Shown here: piece after piece, positions 55,839 to 64,000 of the stretch
How the letters are laid out: every line of letters starts with the position of its first letter
Position numbering within the stretch: the stretch's first letter is position 1
Source: Flavobacterium sp.
GTDB lineage: Bacteria; Bacteroidota; Bacteroidia; Flavobacteriales; Flavobacteriaceae
Reading direction: 5' to 3'
Length of the DNA stretch: 64,000 nucleotides
NCBI GenBank assembly: GCA_025351785.1
Contig: JANXVF010000005.1
Coordinates: forward strand, 1-64,000
The notes under the pieces: model-generated
Database searches by the model: none
What the model saw: the letters and a program-made list of their open reading frames with translations, nothing else
What the model was told of the DNA's origin: nothing
Program-made: the position numbers and the translations under genes

Positions 55839-57407
55839 ATGAGTATTTTTCAATGGTTTATTTTTTTTCTAGTAGTTCAAATTATTCATGGTTTAGGGAC
55901 TTGGAAACTATATGAAAAAGCAGGAAAAAAAGCGATAGAAGCCTTTATTCCGGTATATAATTCAATTATTTTAATGAAAATTATAAATCGTCCTACATGG
56001 TGGACTGTTTTACTTTTTGTTCCAGTAATAAATTTAATTATGTTTCCCGTAGTTTGGGTTGAAACCTTGCGAAGTTTCGGAAAAAATTCATCAACAGATA
56101 CTTTTTTGGGAATTATTACTTTCGGATTTTATATTTATTATATTAATTATACCCAAAATGTTTCTTATATAGCCAACAGGAGCCTAGTTGCTTCAACAAA
56201 AACTGGTGATACTGTTAGTTCTTTATTATTTGCCGTAGTTGTTGCTACTTTGGTTCATACATATTTAATTCAGCCTTTTACAATACCGTCTTCATCCTTA
56301 GAAAAGTCATTGCTTGTGGGAGATTTCTTATTTGTAAGTAAAATAAATTATGGAGCTCGAACACCAATGACTCCAATTGCAGCACCAATGGTACACGATA
56401 CTTTACCCCTTTTAAATGTAAGATCATATTTACAATTGCCTCAACTTCCTTATTTTAGATTTCCAGGTTTTGAGAAAATTAAAAAAAACGATATTGTTGT
56501 TTTTAATTGGCCAGCAGACACCTTGTTTAATATGTATAAGCCAGCCGACAAGAGGTATGATAAACCCCGGGATAAAAAAACTAACTACGTAAAACGTTGT
56601 GTTGGTATTCCTGGCGATTCGCTTTCAGTAAAAAATGGAGTTGTTTTTATAAATGGTAAAGAATTAATTTTACCCGAACGAGCAAAACCACAATATTCAT
56701 ATAATGTTACTATAGATGGTAAAACGCCAATAGATTTTGAATTTTTATTGAATGATATGAAAGTTACCGATGGTGCTGGGTTTAAAACCCAAGCTCGAGA
56801 TACTCTTTTTATTCAGGCAATGACTTTTGAAAATGCTGACCGAATGAAAAATGTTCCAGGGGTAACCTCTGTAACAAAAGTAATTCGTAAAGGTCCAGAA
56901 GATGGAATTTTCCCTGATTTTCAAGACGGAAAACCATCAGTAACAAACAATTGGAGTTGTGATAATTTTGGACCAATATATATTCCACAACAAGGAAAAA
57001 AAGTTGATTTAAATAAAAAAACACTTCCTTTTTATAATAAAATAATATCAGAATATGAGGGAAACTCACTCAAAATTGTTGGTAATGATATTTATATAAA
57101 TGATAAAATTGCGACTTCCTATACTTTTAAACAAAATTACTATTGGATGATGGGAGACAACCGTCATAACTCGTTGGATGCACGTTACTTTGGATATACC
57201 CCCGAAGATCATATAGTTGGAAAGCCAATTTTTATTTGGATGAGTTGGGACACTCACGGTAAAGGTTTTGGAAAAATTAGATGGGAACGATTATTCACAA
57301 CCGTTAGTGGCGAAGGACAACCGCAATCGTATTTCAAATTTTTCTTAATTTTCCTAGTTGCTTATTTTATTGGAGATTATTTCTGGAAAAAGCGCAAAAA
57401 TAATTAG
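55839..57407 (+). CDS. lepB: Signal peptidase I with N-terminal DUF5684-like membrane domain
   Basis: Leader peptidase of 522 aa, much longer than the 324 aa of E. coli. Residues about 1-125 form a membrane domain with LGTWKLYEKAGKKAIEAFIPVYN and RPTWWTVLLFVPVIN, the pattern of DUF5684. The peptidase follows: a transmembrane segment, then IPSSSLEKSL with catalytic Ser153 (normally PSGSM), and the general-base Lys252 in NYVKRCVGIPGDSL. The C-terminal box is YYWMMGDNRHNSLDARYFG. A long insertion lies between the Ser and Lys boxes and another at about 270-390. A C-terminal hydrophobic helix precedes a basic end. Confidence 0.93.
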   Translation: MSIFQWFIFFLVVQIIHGLGTWKLYEKAGKKAIEAFIPVYNSIILMKIINRPTWWTVLLFVPVINLIMFPVVWVETLRSFGKNSSTDTFLGIITFGFYIYYINYTQNVSYIANRSLVASTKTGDTVSSLLFAVVVATLVHTYLIQPFTIPSSSLEKSLLVGDFLFVSKINYGARTPMTPIAAPMVHDTLPLLNVRSYLQLPQLPYFRFPGFEKIKKNDIVVFNWPADTLFNMYKPADKRYDKPRDKKTNYVKRCVGIPGDSLSVKNGVVFINGKELILPERAKPQYSYNVTIDGKTPIDFEFLLNDMKVTDGAGFKTQARDTLFIQAMTFENADRMKNVPGVTSVTKVIRKGPEDGIFPDFQDGKPSVTNNWSCDNFGPIYIPQQGKKVDLNKKTLPFYNKIISEYEGNSLKIVGNDIYINDKIATSYTFKQNYYWMMGDNRHNSLDARYFGYTPEDHIVGKPIFIWMSWDTHGKGFGKIRWERLFTTVSGEGQPQSYFKFFLIFLVAYFIGDYFWKKRKNN

Positions 57408-57452
57408 TTAATTAAATAATGTTGCAATTAGAAAATTGATTGTTACTATTAC

Positions 57453-57494
57453 AAAAGTCATATGGTCTGTAATGGACTTTATGACTTTTGACTT
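57453..57494 (+). terminator. Hairpin terminator after lepB
   Basis: AAAAGTCATA (57453-57462) pairs with TATGACTTTT (57480-57489), with a further GTC/GAC inner stem. A T-rich stretch follows. It lies between lepB and the wbqC-like gene, which therefore may have its own promoter. Confidence 0.6.
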
Positions 57495-57512
57495 TAAAAC
57501 TTTCATTAAATA

Positions 57513-58127
57513 ATGAATAAAATTTTAATTTACCCTACTTACTTTCCTTCAATAAGTCATTTTGTGGCTATGCTGAAAGTAGATGAAATTTATTTGGAAA
57601 TACAAGATAATTTTCAGAAGCAAACCAATAGAAACCGAATGTATATTTATAGTCCAAATGGTTTGCAATTATTAAATATCCCTATAAAACATTGTAAAGA
57701 AGCACATCAAAAAACTAAAAACATTCAACTTGAAACTGCATTTGATTGGCAAAAACAACATTTTAAGTCTCTAGAAGCAGCTTATAGAAGTTCTCCTTTT
57801 TTTGAATATTTTGAAGATGATATTCGAGTTATTTTCGAAAAAAAATACAATTTTCTGTTAGATTTAAATTTAGATACTATGGCTTTAGTTTCTAAATGCT
57901 TGGGACTTACTTTTGTGTATAAAGAAACTACTGAATACTTTCATACTACTCCTAATATAATTGATTTTAGACATTTAGCAAACGGAAAAAAAGATAACTC
58001 AATATTAGATTCTTACACCCAAGTTTTTGGCGAAAAGCATGGTTTTTTGAATAATTTAAGTATTTTAGATTTGCTTTTTAATGAAGGTCGTTATGCTAAG
58101 GACTATTTAATGAGACAAGAACTTTAA
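57513..58127 (+). CDS. WbqC-family protein
   Basis: 204-aa cytoplasmic protein of the WbqC family. Signatures are YPTYFPSISHFVAML, QKQTNRNRMYIYSPNGLQLLNIPIK and FDWQKQHFKSLEAAYRSSPFFEYF. The family is found in O-antigen loci of some Gram-negatives and here follows lepB as a fixed Bacteroidota neighbour. Its chemistry is not settled. It converges with the EEP-family gene, leaving a 4-base gap. Confidence 0.9.
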   Translation: MNKILIYPTYFPSISHFVAMLKVDEIYLEIQDNFQKQTNRNRMYIYSPNGLQLLNIPIKHCKEAHQKTKNIQLETAFDWQKQHFKSLEAAYRSSPFFEYFEDDIRVIFEKKYNFLLDLNLDTMALVSKCLGLTFVYKETTEYFHTTPNIIDFRHLANGKKDNSILDSYTQVFGEKHGFLNNLSILDLLFNEGRYAKDYLMRQEL

Positions 58128-58131
58128 ACAA

Positions 58132-59178
58132 CTATTCGACCATCAATCGAGCTACAATAGGATAATGATCAGAGTTTTTAAAATCTGAAAAGTTTCTAAA
58201 ACTTTTTACTTTCATGCTTTTATCGGTAAAAATATAGTCAATTCGAGCTGGATAATATTTAAAATTATAGGTTTCGCCAAAACCTTTTCCAGCTTCCTCA
58301 AAACAATCGTTCAAGTTTCCTTTTACATTTCTGTACACATACGAAAAGGCACTATTGTTCATATCTCCACAAATGATTATTGGATAAGGACAATTATTTT
58401 TATGTTTCATTAAAATTTCAGCTTGAAGTTGCTGTTTTCTAAAACCTTTACTAATTCGTTTTATAACTAATTGGGATTTTTGTTTGTCAATGACATCAAC
58501 ATTTTCTTGAATTTCATTTACATCAGGAGTAATTTGAATAGATTGTAAATGCATATCATATACTCTAATTGTATCAGTTTCAATGCGTATATCAGCATAA
58601 ATAACTGTATTATCTGAATCTGGAAAATTGATATTTCCCTTATCGATTATAGGATATTTTGAGAAAATAGCTTGTCCAGTTTTAATTTTGTTTCCTTGCA
58701 TAAAAATAAATTTATGCTTGTAAACGCGCAAATCTATTTTAGCCGTTTCAGAATATTCTTGAATACAAAGTATATCAGGATTTTGATCGTTTATAAAACT
58801 TTTAATTTTTTGTTTCACATCATCTCTCGGAATCCATTGAAATAAATTAAATAACCGAACGTTGTAACTCATTACCACAAAATCGCTTTCATCATCGTTG
58901 TTTGTTGTGTTTGAGAATTTATAAAATTTGTTAATAAATGTAATTCCTATAATCAAAACTATACCCGAGAGTATCATTTGACGTTTAAGTTGAAACATCC
59001 AATAAATGAAAAATAATCCGTTAAAGATTAAAAACAAAGGTAAAATTAAAGTTAAAACAGAAAGAAATGGAAATAATTTTGGTGCTAGAAAAGGTAAAAC
59101 ATAAGCAAGAACTGTGAGCACAGTCAAAACTATATTTAGAAAGAAAACTGTTTTGTTAAACCAAGAGAGTTTTTTCAT
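58132..59178 (-). CDS. Endonuclease/exonuclease/phosphatase-family membrane protein
   Basis: 348-aa protein. The first 95 residues have about three hydrophobic segments, and the remainder is an EEP-fold domain: SYNVRLFNLFQW, LCIQEYSETAKI (metal Glu), YDMHLQS, IICGDMNNSAFSYVYRN and a terminal KNSDHYPIVARL (catalytic Asp-His). The anchored position suggests a phosphodiesterase or phosphatase acting on a lipid or nucleotide outside the cytoplasm. The family acts on many substrates, so none can be assigned. Last gene of the leftward mutL-rhomboid run. Confidence 0.88.
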   Translation of the reverse strand: MKKLSWFNKTVFFLNIVLTVLTVLAYVLPFLAPKLFPFLSVLTLILPLFLIFNGLFFIYWMFQLKRQMILSGIVLIIGITFINKFYKFSNTTNNDDESDFVVMSYNVRLFNLFQWIPRDDVKQKIKSFINDQNPDILCIQEYSETAKIDLRVYKHKFIFMQGNKIKTGQAIFSKYPIIDKGNINFPDSDNTVIYADIRIETDTIRVYDMHLQSIQITPDVNEIQENVDVIDKQKSQLVIKRISKGFRKQQLQAEILMKHKNNCPYPIIICGDMNNSAFSYVYRNVKGNLNDCFEEAGKGFGETYNFKYYPARIDYIFTDKSMKVKSFRNFSDFKNSDHYPIVARLMVE

Positions 59179-59227
59179 TTAATAACTTTATAAACCAATA
59201 ACATACGAAAACCATTAACTAACAGCC

Positions 59228-60091
59228 TCATTTTCCAGCTTTAAATAAAAAATCTCTTTCAGCGACATTTAAACTTTCATATCCAGATTTACTTATTTTA
59301 TCTAGTATCTCATCTATTTGCTGTTGGGTTTTATCTTTTATTATTATTTTACTTTCATTTTTAGGAATATTTCCTCGTGAGTTTACGTGTACTTTTTTAA
59401 AAGGATTTGATTTATTTGGTTGAAAAAGTGTTCCAAAAAAATCAATTACCGAACTCACTATTTTGCTTAAATCGGTTCCGTTTTGTAATAACTTAATATA
59501 TAAAAATCCAAATAGTGCACCACCTATATGAGCAATATGACCTCCAGTATTGTCGGTTAAAATTTGTAGTAAATCTAGCAGAATAAAAACTCCTGTTAGA
59601 TACCAAAGTTTAATGTTGCCTATAAACATTAATCTTATTTCCATTAATGGCTGATAGGTTGTGGTTGCTACAAGAATTGCCATTACAGATCCTGAAGCAC
59701 CCACAATATTTGATTGAAAACCTAAAATATAATAGAAAATTGAAAATAAACCACCTGCAAAAATTGCACTTAAAAAATACAACCCTAAAAATTGTTTTTG
59801 GGTAAAATAAGTTAAGAATAACCTGCTAGAAAAATTTAAAATCATCATATTAAAAAGAAGATGAAAAAAACCAGCATGCAAAAATGAGTAGGTAAGTAAA
59901 GTCCAAGGGAAATATAAGATATCAGTAGGATTTGAGGATAACGAAATCCACACGGGATAGTTAAAAGAGCCTTCTTTAAATTTATAAAACAAAATAATAG
60001 ACAATACAAAACAACCTACATTCCAAAAAATAATTTTGTTTGAAAAACCTCCTATTTTGTATTGTAATTTTAAATCATCTAAAATATTCAT
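59228..60091 (-). CDS. Rhomboid-family intramembrane serine protease
   Basis: 287-aa membrane protease with six hydrophobic segments. The catalytic Ser is in VGASGSVMAILVA and the His in HIAHIGGALFGFLY. LLTYSFLHAGFFHLLFNMMIL is the conserved HxxxN helix. The cytoplasmic C-terminal tail has a basic, Lys-rich region that is absent from the sister gene. It cleaves single-span membrane proteins; substrate unknown. It lies 31 bases after the first rhomboid gene. Confidence 0.92.
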   Translation of the reverse strand: MNILDDLKLQYKIGGFSNKIIFWNVGCFVLSIILFYKFKEGSFNYPVWISLSSNPTDILYFPWTLLTYSFLHAGFFHLLFNMMILNFSSRLFLTYFTQKQFLGLYFLSAIFAGGLFSIFYYILGFQSNIVGASGSVMAILVATTTYQPLMEIRLMFIGNIKLWYLTGVFILLDLLQILTDNTGGHIAHIGGALFGFLYIKLLQNGTDLSKIVSSVIDFFGTLFQPNKSNPFKKVHVNSRGNIPKNESKIIIKDKTQQQIDEILDKISKSGYESLNVAERDFLFKAGK

Positions 60092-60122
60092 TTGTACTAC
60101 TTAAATTTTTAAATTTATATTT

Positions 60123-60863
60123 TTAATTCCAACGGTTGTCATTAAATTGATTTTTTTTCCAAAACATAACCATTATAATTCCAAACAATGCACCTCCAAC
60201 ATGAGCAAAATGTGCAATTCCTCCTCCCATTAATGTGCTTCCTGTTACGCCAGAAAACAAATCAAAAAGAACTAAAATAGGAACAAAATATTTTGCCTTT
60301 ATAGGAACTGGGATAAACATCATCGATAATTGTGCATCTGGAAATAAATAGGCAAATGCAGCGAGTAATCCATAAATTGCTCCTGATGCACCTACTGCTG
60401 GAACCATATAACTTTGTACAAAATTATTAAAATCGGAGCCAAGTAAAATTTGTTGCCAATTAGTATCATATTTACCTTGAGCTAAAATTTTTAAAATTTC
60501 TGATTTTTTTAAGCCACTTTCCATCAATGAGTCTAAACCTTGATGAAATTGGTAATAATTAGCTAAACTATGAATCAGTGCCGCACCTAAACCGCAGGAA
60601 ATGTAAAAAAATAAAAACTTTTTTGAACCCCAGATAGATTCTAAATTACTCCCGAAAGAATAGAGAGCAAACATATTAAATGCTATATGCATAATGCCAC
60701 CGTGCATAAACATATGTGTTATAGGTTGCCAAAATTTAAAAACAGGATTTTCAAAATAAAATAAGGCAAAATAAGTTTCAGCCACTGGTAGAAACTGAGA
60801 ACCAATAAAAAAGATAATATTAATAATCAAAAGTTGTTTGACAACTGGAGTAATATTCATCAT
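60123..60863 (-). CDS. Rhomboid-family intramembrane serine protease
   Basis: 246-aa member of the same family. The catalytic Ser is in VGASGAIYGLLAAF and the His in HFAHVGGALFGIIM; MFMHGGIMHIAFNMFALY is the conserved helix. A long loop (about 110-150) sits between the second and third segments. It begins with ATG-ATG overlapping the mutL stop (ATGA), so it is coupled to mutL. Two active-looking rhomboids in a row may process different targets. Confidence 0.92.
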   Translation of the reverse strand: MMNITPVVKQLLIINIIFFIGSQFLPVAETYFALFYFENPVFKFWQPITHMFMHGGIMHIAFNMFALYSFGSNLESIWGSKKFLFFYISCGLGAALIHSLANYYQFHQGLDSLMESGLKKSEILKILAQGKYDTNWQQILLGSDFNNFVQSYMVPAVGASGAIYGLLAAFAYLFPDAQLSMMFIPVPIKAKYFVPILVLFDLFSGVTGSTLMGGGIAHFAHVGGALFGIIMVMFWKKNQFNDNRWN

Positions 60864-62710
60864 AATGCAAATTTTTTATCAATATCTTCCACACGCATCG
60901 TTATGAAAGTGGGTTTTTGAAAAGGTGAAACATTAGGCTCTTTGCAAGCAAAAAGATTATTTACAAGATTTTCTTGCGCTCCTTCGGTCAAATACGTGCC
61001 TGTTTTTACTGCAAGACTTTTAGCCATCGATTTTGCAATACTATCATTTTGACTAAAACTACTTTCGGGAATTCCATCATTTAAATCACTCACGAGCTGA
61101 TCTAAAACTATCGATATTTCGCTTTCGGTAGTATTTACAGGAATACCAGAAATTAAAATAGTACTATTTTTACTTGGTTCAAACACAAATCCAGTATTTT
61201 CTAGTGATGTTTTTAAATCTGAAATTAATTCCAAGTCATTTTGTGAAAAATGAAGTTCTAACGGAAACAATAATTGTTGACTCGAAGCTTGTCGAACGGT
61301 CATATTAGTTAAAAATTTTTCGTACAGTATTCGCTGGTGCGCCCGACTTTGATCCATAATAACCATTCCAGATTTAATGGGGCTTACAATATATTTTTTG
61401 TGTATTTGGTAGGTTCTGTTTTTAGTTTGTTCTTCTTCTTTTTCGTCAAATAAAGATGCTGTACATTCATCGTTTTCAAATGAAAATTTTGCAATTTCTT
61501 CTGTATCTTGTTTTAATCCAACATATAAACTCTCCCAGTTTGAATTGTTTTCTAATTTTCTGTAAGATGAATTTGCTGAGGTATTTTGATTCTGTTTTTC
61601 GTTGTAAAAAGGATTGTAGGATTGATCTACCTCTACTTTTGGATAATTTGCTGTTGCATTTTTATATTCATAAGGTGTATCTAAATTTGGATCTCGATCA
61701 AAATCTAAAACAGGAGCCACACTAAATTGTCCTAAACTATGTTTTATAGCCGATCGTAAAATTGCATACAATGCGTGTTCATCATCAAATTTAATTTCTG
61801 TTTTTGTTGGATGAATATTTATATCAATCGAGTTTGGTGGCACTTTCAAATACAAATAATAGGTAGGTTGCGACCCAACAGCTAATAATCCTTCATAAGC
61901 AGCCATGACAGCATGATGTAAATAACCACTTTTTATATATCGATCATTTACAAAAAAAAATTGTTCTCCGCGATTTCTTTTCGAAAATTCTGGTTTACCT
62001 ACAAAACCATTTATTGTCACAATTTCTGTATCCTCTTGAACAGGAACTAGTTTTTCATTAGTTTTTCCGGCAAAAACACTAACGATTCTTTGTCTGAGAT
62101 TTGCTTGCGGTAGGTTGAAATGTTCCCCTCCGTTGTGATACATTGTAAAATAAATATTGGGATGTGCTAGTGCAACTCTTTGAAATTCGTCAATTATATG
62201 TCTTAGTTCTACGGTTTCCGATTTTAAGAAATTTCGACGTGCTGGAATATTAAAAAACAAATTTTTAACTGTAAATGATGTTCCTTTCGGTAAAACTGTT
62301 GGCTCTTGCGAAATAAATTTACTTCCTTCAATTATAATGTGAGTTCCAAGTTCGTCTTGATCTTGTTTTGTTTTTAATTCGACATGAGCTATGGCTGCAA
62401 TTGATGCAAGTGCTTCTCCACGAAATCCTTTAGTATGAAGTAAAAACAAATCTTCTGCTTTTCTAATTTTTGAAGTTGCATGTCTTTCAAAACAAAGTCT
62501 AGAATCTGTAATGCTCATTCCTATGCCGTTGTCAATGACTTGTATTAACGATTTTCCGGCGTCTTTTATTATTAGTTTTATATCTGTAGCTTTTGCATCA
62601 ACTGCATTTTCTAGTAATTCTTTTACAACTGATGCAGGTCTTTGCACCACTTCGCCCGCAGCAATTTGATTTGCAACGTGATCTGGAAGTAATTGAATTA
62701 TGCTTGACAT
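60860..62710 (-). CDS. mutL: DNA mismatch repair protein MutL, endonuclease motif degenerate
   Basis: Mismatch-repair ATPase that links MutS to strand removal, 616 aa. The GHKL ATPase domain is complete: KELLENAVDAKATDI, VIDNGIGM, HTKGFRGEALASI and GTSFTVKNLFFNIPAR. The C-terminal endonuclease motif DQHAxxERxxxE is altered: residues 453-464 read DQSRAHQRILYE, so the His, first Ala and first Glu are replaced by Ser, Arg and Gln. The usual CPHGRP zinc box is SPFQKP (595-600), and the ACxxA box has no Cys. Nicking is therefore doubtful. It overlaps the first rhomboid gene by four bases. Confidence 0.95.
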   Translation of the reverse strand: MSSIIQLLPDHVANQIAAGEVVQRPASVVKELLENAVDAKATDIKLIIKDAGKSLIQVIDNGIGMSITDSRLCFERHATSKIRKAEDLFLLHTKGFRGEALASIAAIAHVELKTKQDQDELGTHIIIEGSKFISQEPTVLPKGTSFTVKNLFFNIPARRNFLKSETVELRHIIDEFQRVALAHPNIYFTMYHNGGEHFNLPQANLRQRIVSVFAGKTNEKLVPVQEDTEIVTINGFVGKPEFSKRNRGEQFFFVNDRYIKSGYLHHAVMAAYEGLLAVGSQPTYYLYLKVPPNSIDINIHPTKTEIKFDDEHALYAILRSAIKHSLGQFSVAPVLDFDRDPNLDTPYEYKNATANYPKVEVDQSYNPFYNEKQNQNTSANSSYRKLENNSNWESLYVGLKQDTEEIAKFSFENDECTASLFDEKEEEQTKNRTYQIHKKYIVSPIKSGMVIMDQSRAHQRILYEKFLTNMTVRQASSQQLLFPLELHFSQNDLELISDLKTSLENTGFVFEPSKNSTILISGIPVNTTESEISIVLDQLVSDLNDGIPESSFSQNDSIAKSMAKSLAVKTGTYLTEGAQENLVNNLFACKEPNVSPFQKPTFITMRVEDIDKKFAL

Positions 62711-62881
62711 TAATTTTTAATTTAGTAGCGTTTTTTTAATTTAAATTAGAGTTGATATCACAAAAATTTAATTTAGCAAATTTAGTTAAAATCTGATGTT
62801 TTTTTTTGTTAAGGTGTTGATAAAATAGAAATACCTATTCAAATTTATGTAGAAGTTTGTAATTTTTGATTTTTAAATTGT

Positions 62882-63400
62882 TTATTTAAATCCAACAACT
62901 GCTTTTTGAGAACCAGAAGTTTTTCTTAAATATGCCATTTTTATTGCTGCAATAGCTGCTTCGGTACCTTTATTCCCATGTATTCCTCCACTTCTATCAA
63001 TAGATTGTTGCTCGGTATTATCAGTTAGTACACAAAAAATCACAGGAACATCAGATACAACATTTAAGTCTTTTATGCCTTGAGTAACACCCTCACACAC
63101 AAATTCAAAATGCATAGTTTCGCCTTTTATTACACATCCTATTGTAATCACACAATCTACATTTTGAGTTTTAATCATTCTTTTTGCACCATAAATAAGT
63201 TCAAAACTTCCAGGTACATTCCATCGAATAATATTTTCATTACGTACACCACAATCTAAAAGCGCATCAAAAGCACCTTTACACAAACCTTCTGTAACCT
63301 GATCATTCCATTCTGAAACAACAATCCCGAACCGAAAATCTTTTGCAGACGGTAATTTAGTTTTGTCGTATTGTGAAAGATTTTTATTAGCTGTAGCCAT
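62882..63400 (-). CDS. ribH: 6,7-dimethyl-8-ribityllumazine synthase
   Basis: Penultimate enzyme of riboflavin synthesis, forming an icosahedral or decameric complex in the cytoplasm. 172 aa, with FRFGIVVSEWNDQVTEGLCKG-type N-terminus (here RFGIVVSEWNDQVTEGL), VPGSFELIYGAK, TIGCVIKGETMHFEFVCEG (catalytic His region), and VPVIFCVLTDNTEQQSIDRSG. It lies 86 bases downstream of the TPR gene, beyond that gene's terminator. I see no FMN riboswitch in the gap. Confidence 0.96.
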   Translation of the reverse strand: MATANKNLSQYDKTKLPSAKDFRFGIVVSEWNDQVTEGLCKGAFDALLDCGVRNENIIRWNVPGSFELIYGAKRMIKTQNVDCVITIGCVIKGETMHFEFVCEGVTQGIKDLNVVSDVPVIFCVLTDNTEQQSIDRSGGIHGNKGTEAAIAAIKMAYLRKTSGSQKAVVGFK

Positions 63401-63424
63401 TTTGTATGATTTAAAAATTTAAGT

Positions 63425-63466
63425 AAAAAAAAACGAACTAAAAATTGAGACCAATTTTTAATTCGT
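63425..63466 (-). terminator. Terminator after the TPR gene, with repeated distal arm
   Basis: On the minus strand a 15-bp stem (63452-63466 with 63433-63447, one wobble) around GTCT is followed by a run of nine T. The distal arm sequence is repeated once more just upstream (see the repeat at 63455-63483). Confidence 0.85.
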
Positions 63467-63483
63467 AATTTTTAATTCGTAAT
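63455..63483. repeat. Tandem repeat TTTTTAATTCGTAAT
   Basis: TTTTTAATTCGTAAT at 63455-63469 and 63469-63483, period 14, sharing one base. It extends the arm of the TPR-gene terminator. From memory, stretches of repeated AATTACGAATT are common between genes in Flavobacterium, so this may be a dispersed element. Confidence 0.6.
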
Positions 63484-63487
63484 TAAA

Positions 63488-64000
63488 TTATTGTGCCATT
63501 CCTATTAAAGCATCAATGTTTTGACCCTCTGGAGTTGTATCGTATTTTTCTTTAATCTCAGTAAAATATTTTAAAGCATCTGATTTTTTACCCAACAACA
63601 TGGCAGTTTGTCCTGCTTTCATTAAATATCGAGGCGAGGTTAGTTCGTTATCATTTTCGCTAGCTGCTTTTACATACAATTCTAAAGCTTTTTGCAAATC
63701 ATTTTTTTGAGAATAGCAATCTCCAATTGCTCCTGTTGCGATTGCACCTAAAAAAGCATCTTTTGACGAAAACTTTTCTAAATATTTGATAGCATCATCA
63801 TACTTTTTCAAATTTAAATATGAAATTCCTGCATAATAATTTGCGATGTTTCCAGAATCTGTTCCAGAATATTGATCAGCAATACTTATTGCGCCTTGTT
63901 TACCTTCAGATCCTTTTAATACAAGATTGAATAATGAATCTTGAGTTTTAGCAACAGTACCATCGACAGCTAATTGAAAATTTTGTTGCGCTACAAATAA
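63488..64000 (-). CDS. Tetratricopeptide-repeat protein, 5' end outside the window
   Basis: C-terminal 170 residues of a leftward gene whose start lies beyond base 64000. The frame stays open to the edge; a short reading from TTG at 63811 would miss upstream coding sequence that continues as NIANYYAGISYLNLKKYDDA. At least three TPR units are visible: GISYLNLKKYDDAIKYLEKF, GAIATGAIGDCYSQKNDLQKA and GQTAMLLGKKSDALKYFTEI. The family is a conserved periplasmic/cytoplasmic TPR protein of Flavobacteriia upstream of ribH. Its N-terminus, including any membrane anchor, is not seen, and the function is unknown. Confidence 0.88.
   Translation of the reverse strand, partial: LFVAQQNFQLAVDGTVAKTQDSLFNLVLKGSEGKQGAISIADQYSGTDSGNIANYYAGISYLNLKKYDDAIKYLEKFSSKDAFLGAIATGAIGDCYSQKNDLQKALELYVKAASENDNELTSPRYLMKAGQTAMLLGKKSDALKYFTEIKEKYDTTPEGQNIDALIGMAQ

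Noticed and set aside
61456..61725. 89-aa open frame antisense to mutL
   Set aside because: Lies within the MutL linker, with no signal, no family motif and no promoter.
63401..63487. FMN riboswitch before ribH
   Set aside because: The gap is only 87 bases and is fully explained by a terminator and an AATTACGAATT repeat.
1..64000. CRISPR array, tRNA, rRNA, insertion sequence, prophage
   Set aside because: No spaced direct repeats, no cloverleaf or rRNA-like stretch, and no transposase, integrase or phage structural protein was found.

Overview
This window looks like chromosome of a member of the Flavobacteriaceae (Bacteroidota), most likely Flavobacterium or a close relative. The DNA is very AT-rich. 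Genes lack Shine-Dalgarno sequences and have A-rich leaders. Several upstream regions carry the Bacteroidota promoter pair TTTG / TAnnTTTG. One product ends in a type IX secretion (T9SS) sorting domain, and the lineage-typical families DUF4249, DUF4369, DUF3810, DUF5683, DUF1501/DUF1800 and DUF2805 are present. I see no rRNA, tRNA, CRISPR array, insertion sequence or prophage. The content is mostly core and conserved genes, plus the right end of a surface-polysaccharide locus. || Layout. 1-6 kb: end of a polysaccharide cluster with three GT4-type glycosyltransferases, a Wzy/ligase-type membrane protein and a polyprenyl-phosphate sugar transferase. 6-11 kb: type II NADH dehydrogenase, a T9SS-sorted PKD protein, a sterol-desaturase-family oxidase, a Crp/Fnr regulator and a membrane zincin-like DUF3810 protein. 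11-15 kb: PepD dipeptidase and a protein resembling eukaryotic TMTC O-mannosyltransferases. 15-21.6 kb: lipoproteins, an M61 peptidase, an alpha/beta hydrolase, two tandem DUF2805 paralogues, AlkB, a DoxX-like protein and an EamA transporter. 21.7-25.2 kb: an operon of a secreted Arg/Trp/Tyr-rich protein, DUF1800 and DUF1501. 25.4-29.6 kb: DPP-IV-type peptidase, DUF2279, a lytic-transglycosylase-like protein and a tiny protein with a sorting-signal-like C-terminus. 29.7-36 kb: RF3, two parvulin-type chaperones and a stand-alone MoxR ATPase. 36.3-39.3 kb: PAP2 phosphatase overlapping an EptA/MCR-like phosphoethanolamine transferase, probably a lipid A remodelling pair. 39.4-52.5 kb: aconitase, then the leftward run TonB receptor, DUF4249, thiamine diphosphokinase, rlmF, uvrB, then a secreted protein, NADP isocitrate dehydrogenase and an APC permease. 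52.8-58.1 kb: rightward parA-parB-DUF5683-dapB-lepB-wbqC run. 58.1-64 kb: leftward mutL, two rhomboids, an endonuclease/exonuclease/phosphatase-family protein, ribH and a truncated TPR gene. || Main points. I found no clearly new defence or mobile system. The observations most worth checking are: (i) MutL has lost both recognisable metal-site motifs of the MutL endonuclease, with no MutH in view; (ii) the TMTC-like protein; (iii) the DUF1501/DUF1800 operon led by an unusual cationic aromatic secreted protein; (iv) the EptA-like enzyme with Ser in place of the Thr nucleophile; (v) a signal peptidase fused to a DUF5684-like membrane domain; (vi) tandem DUF2805 paralogues; (vii) the orphan sorting-signal-like miniprotein. 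All readings are from sequence inspection only; no database search or structure prediction was run.
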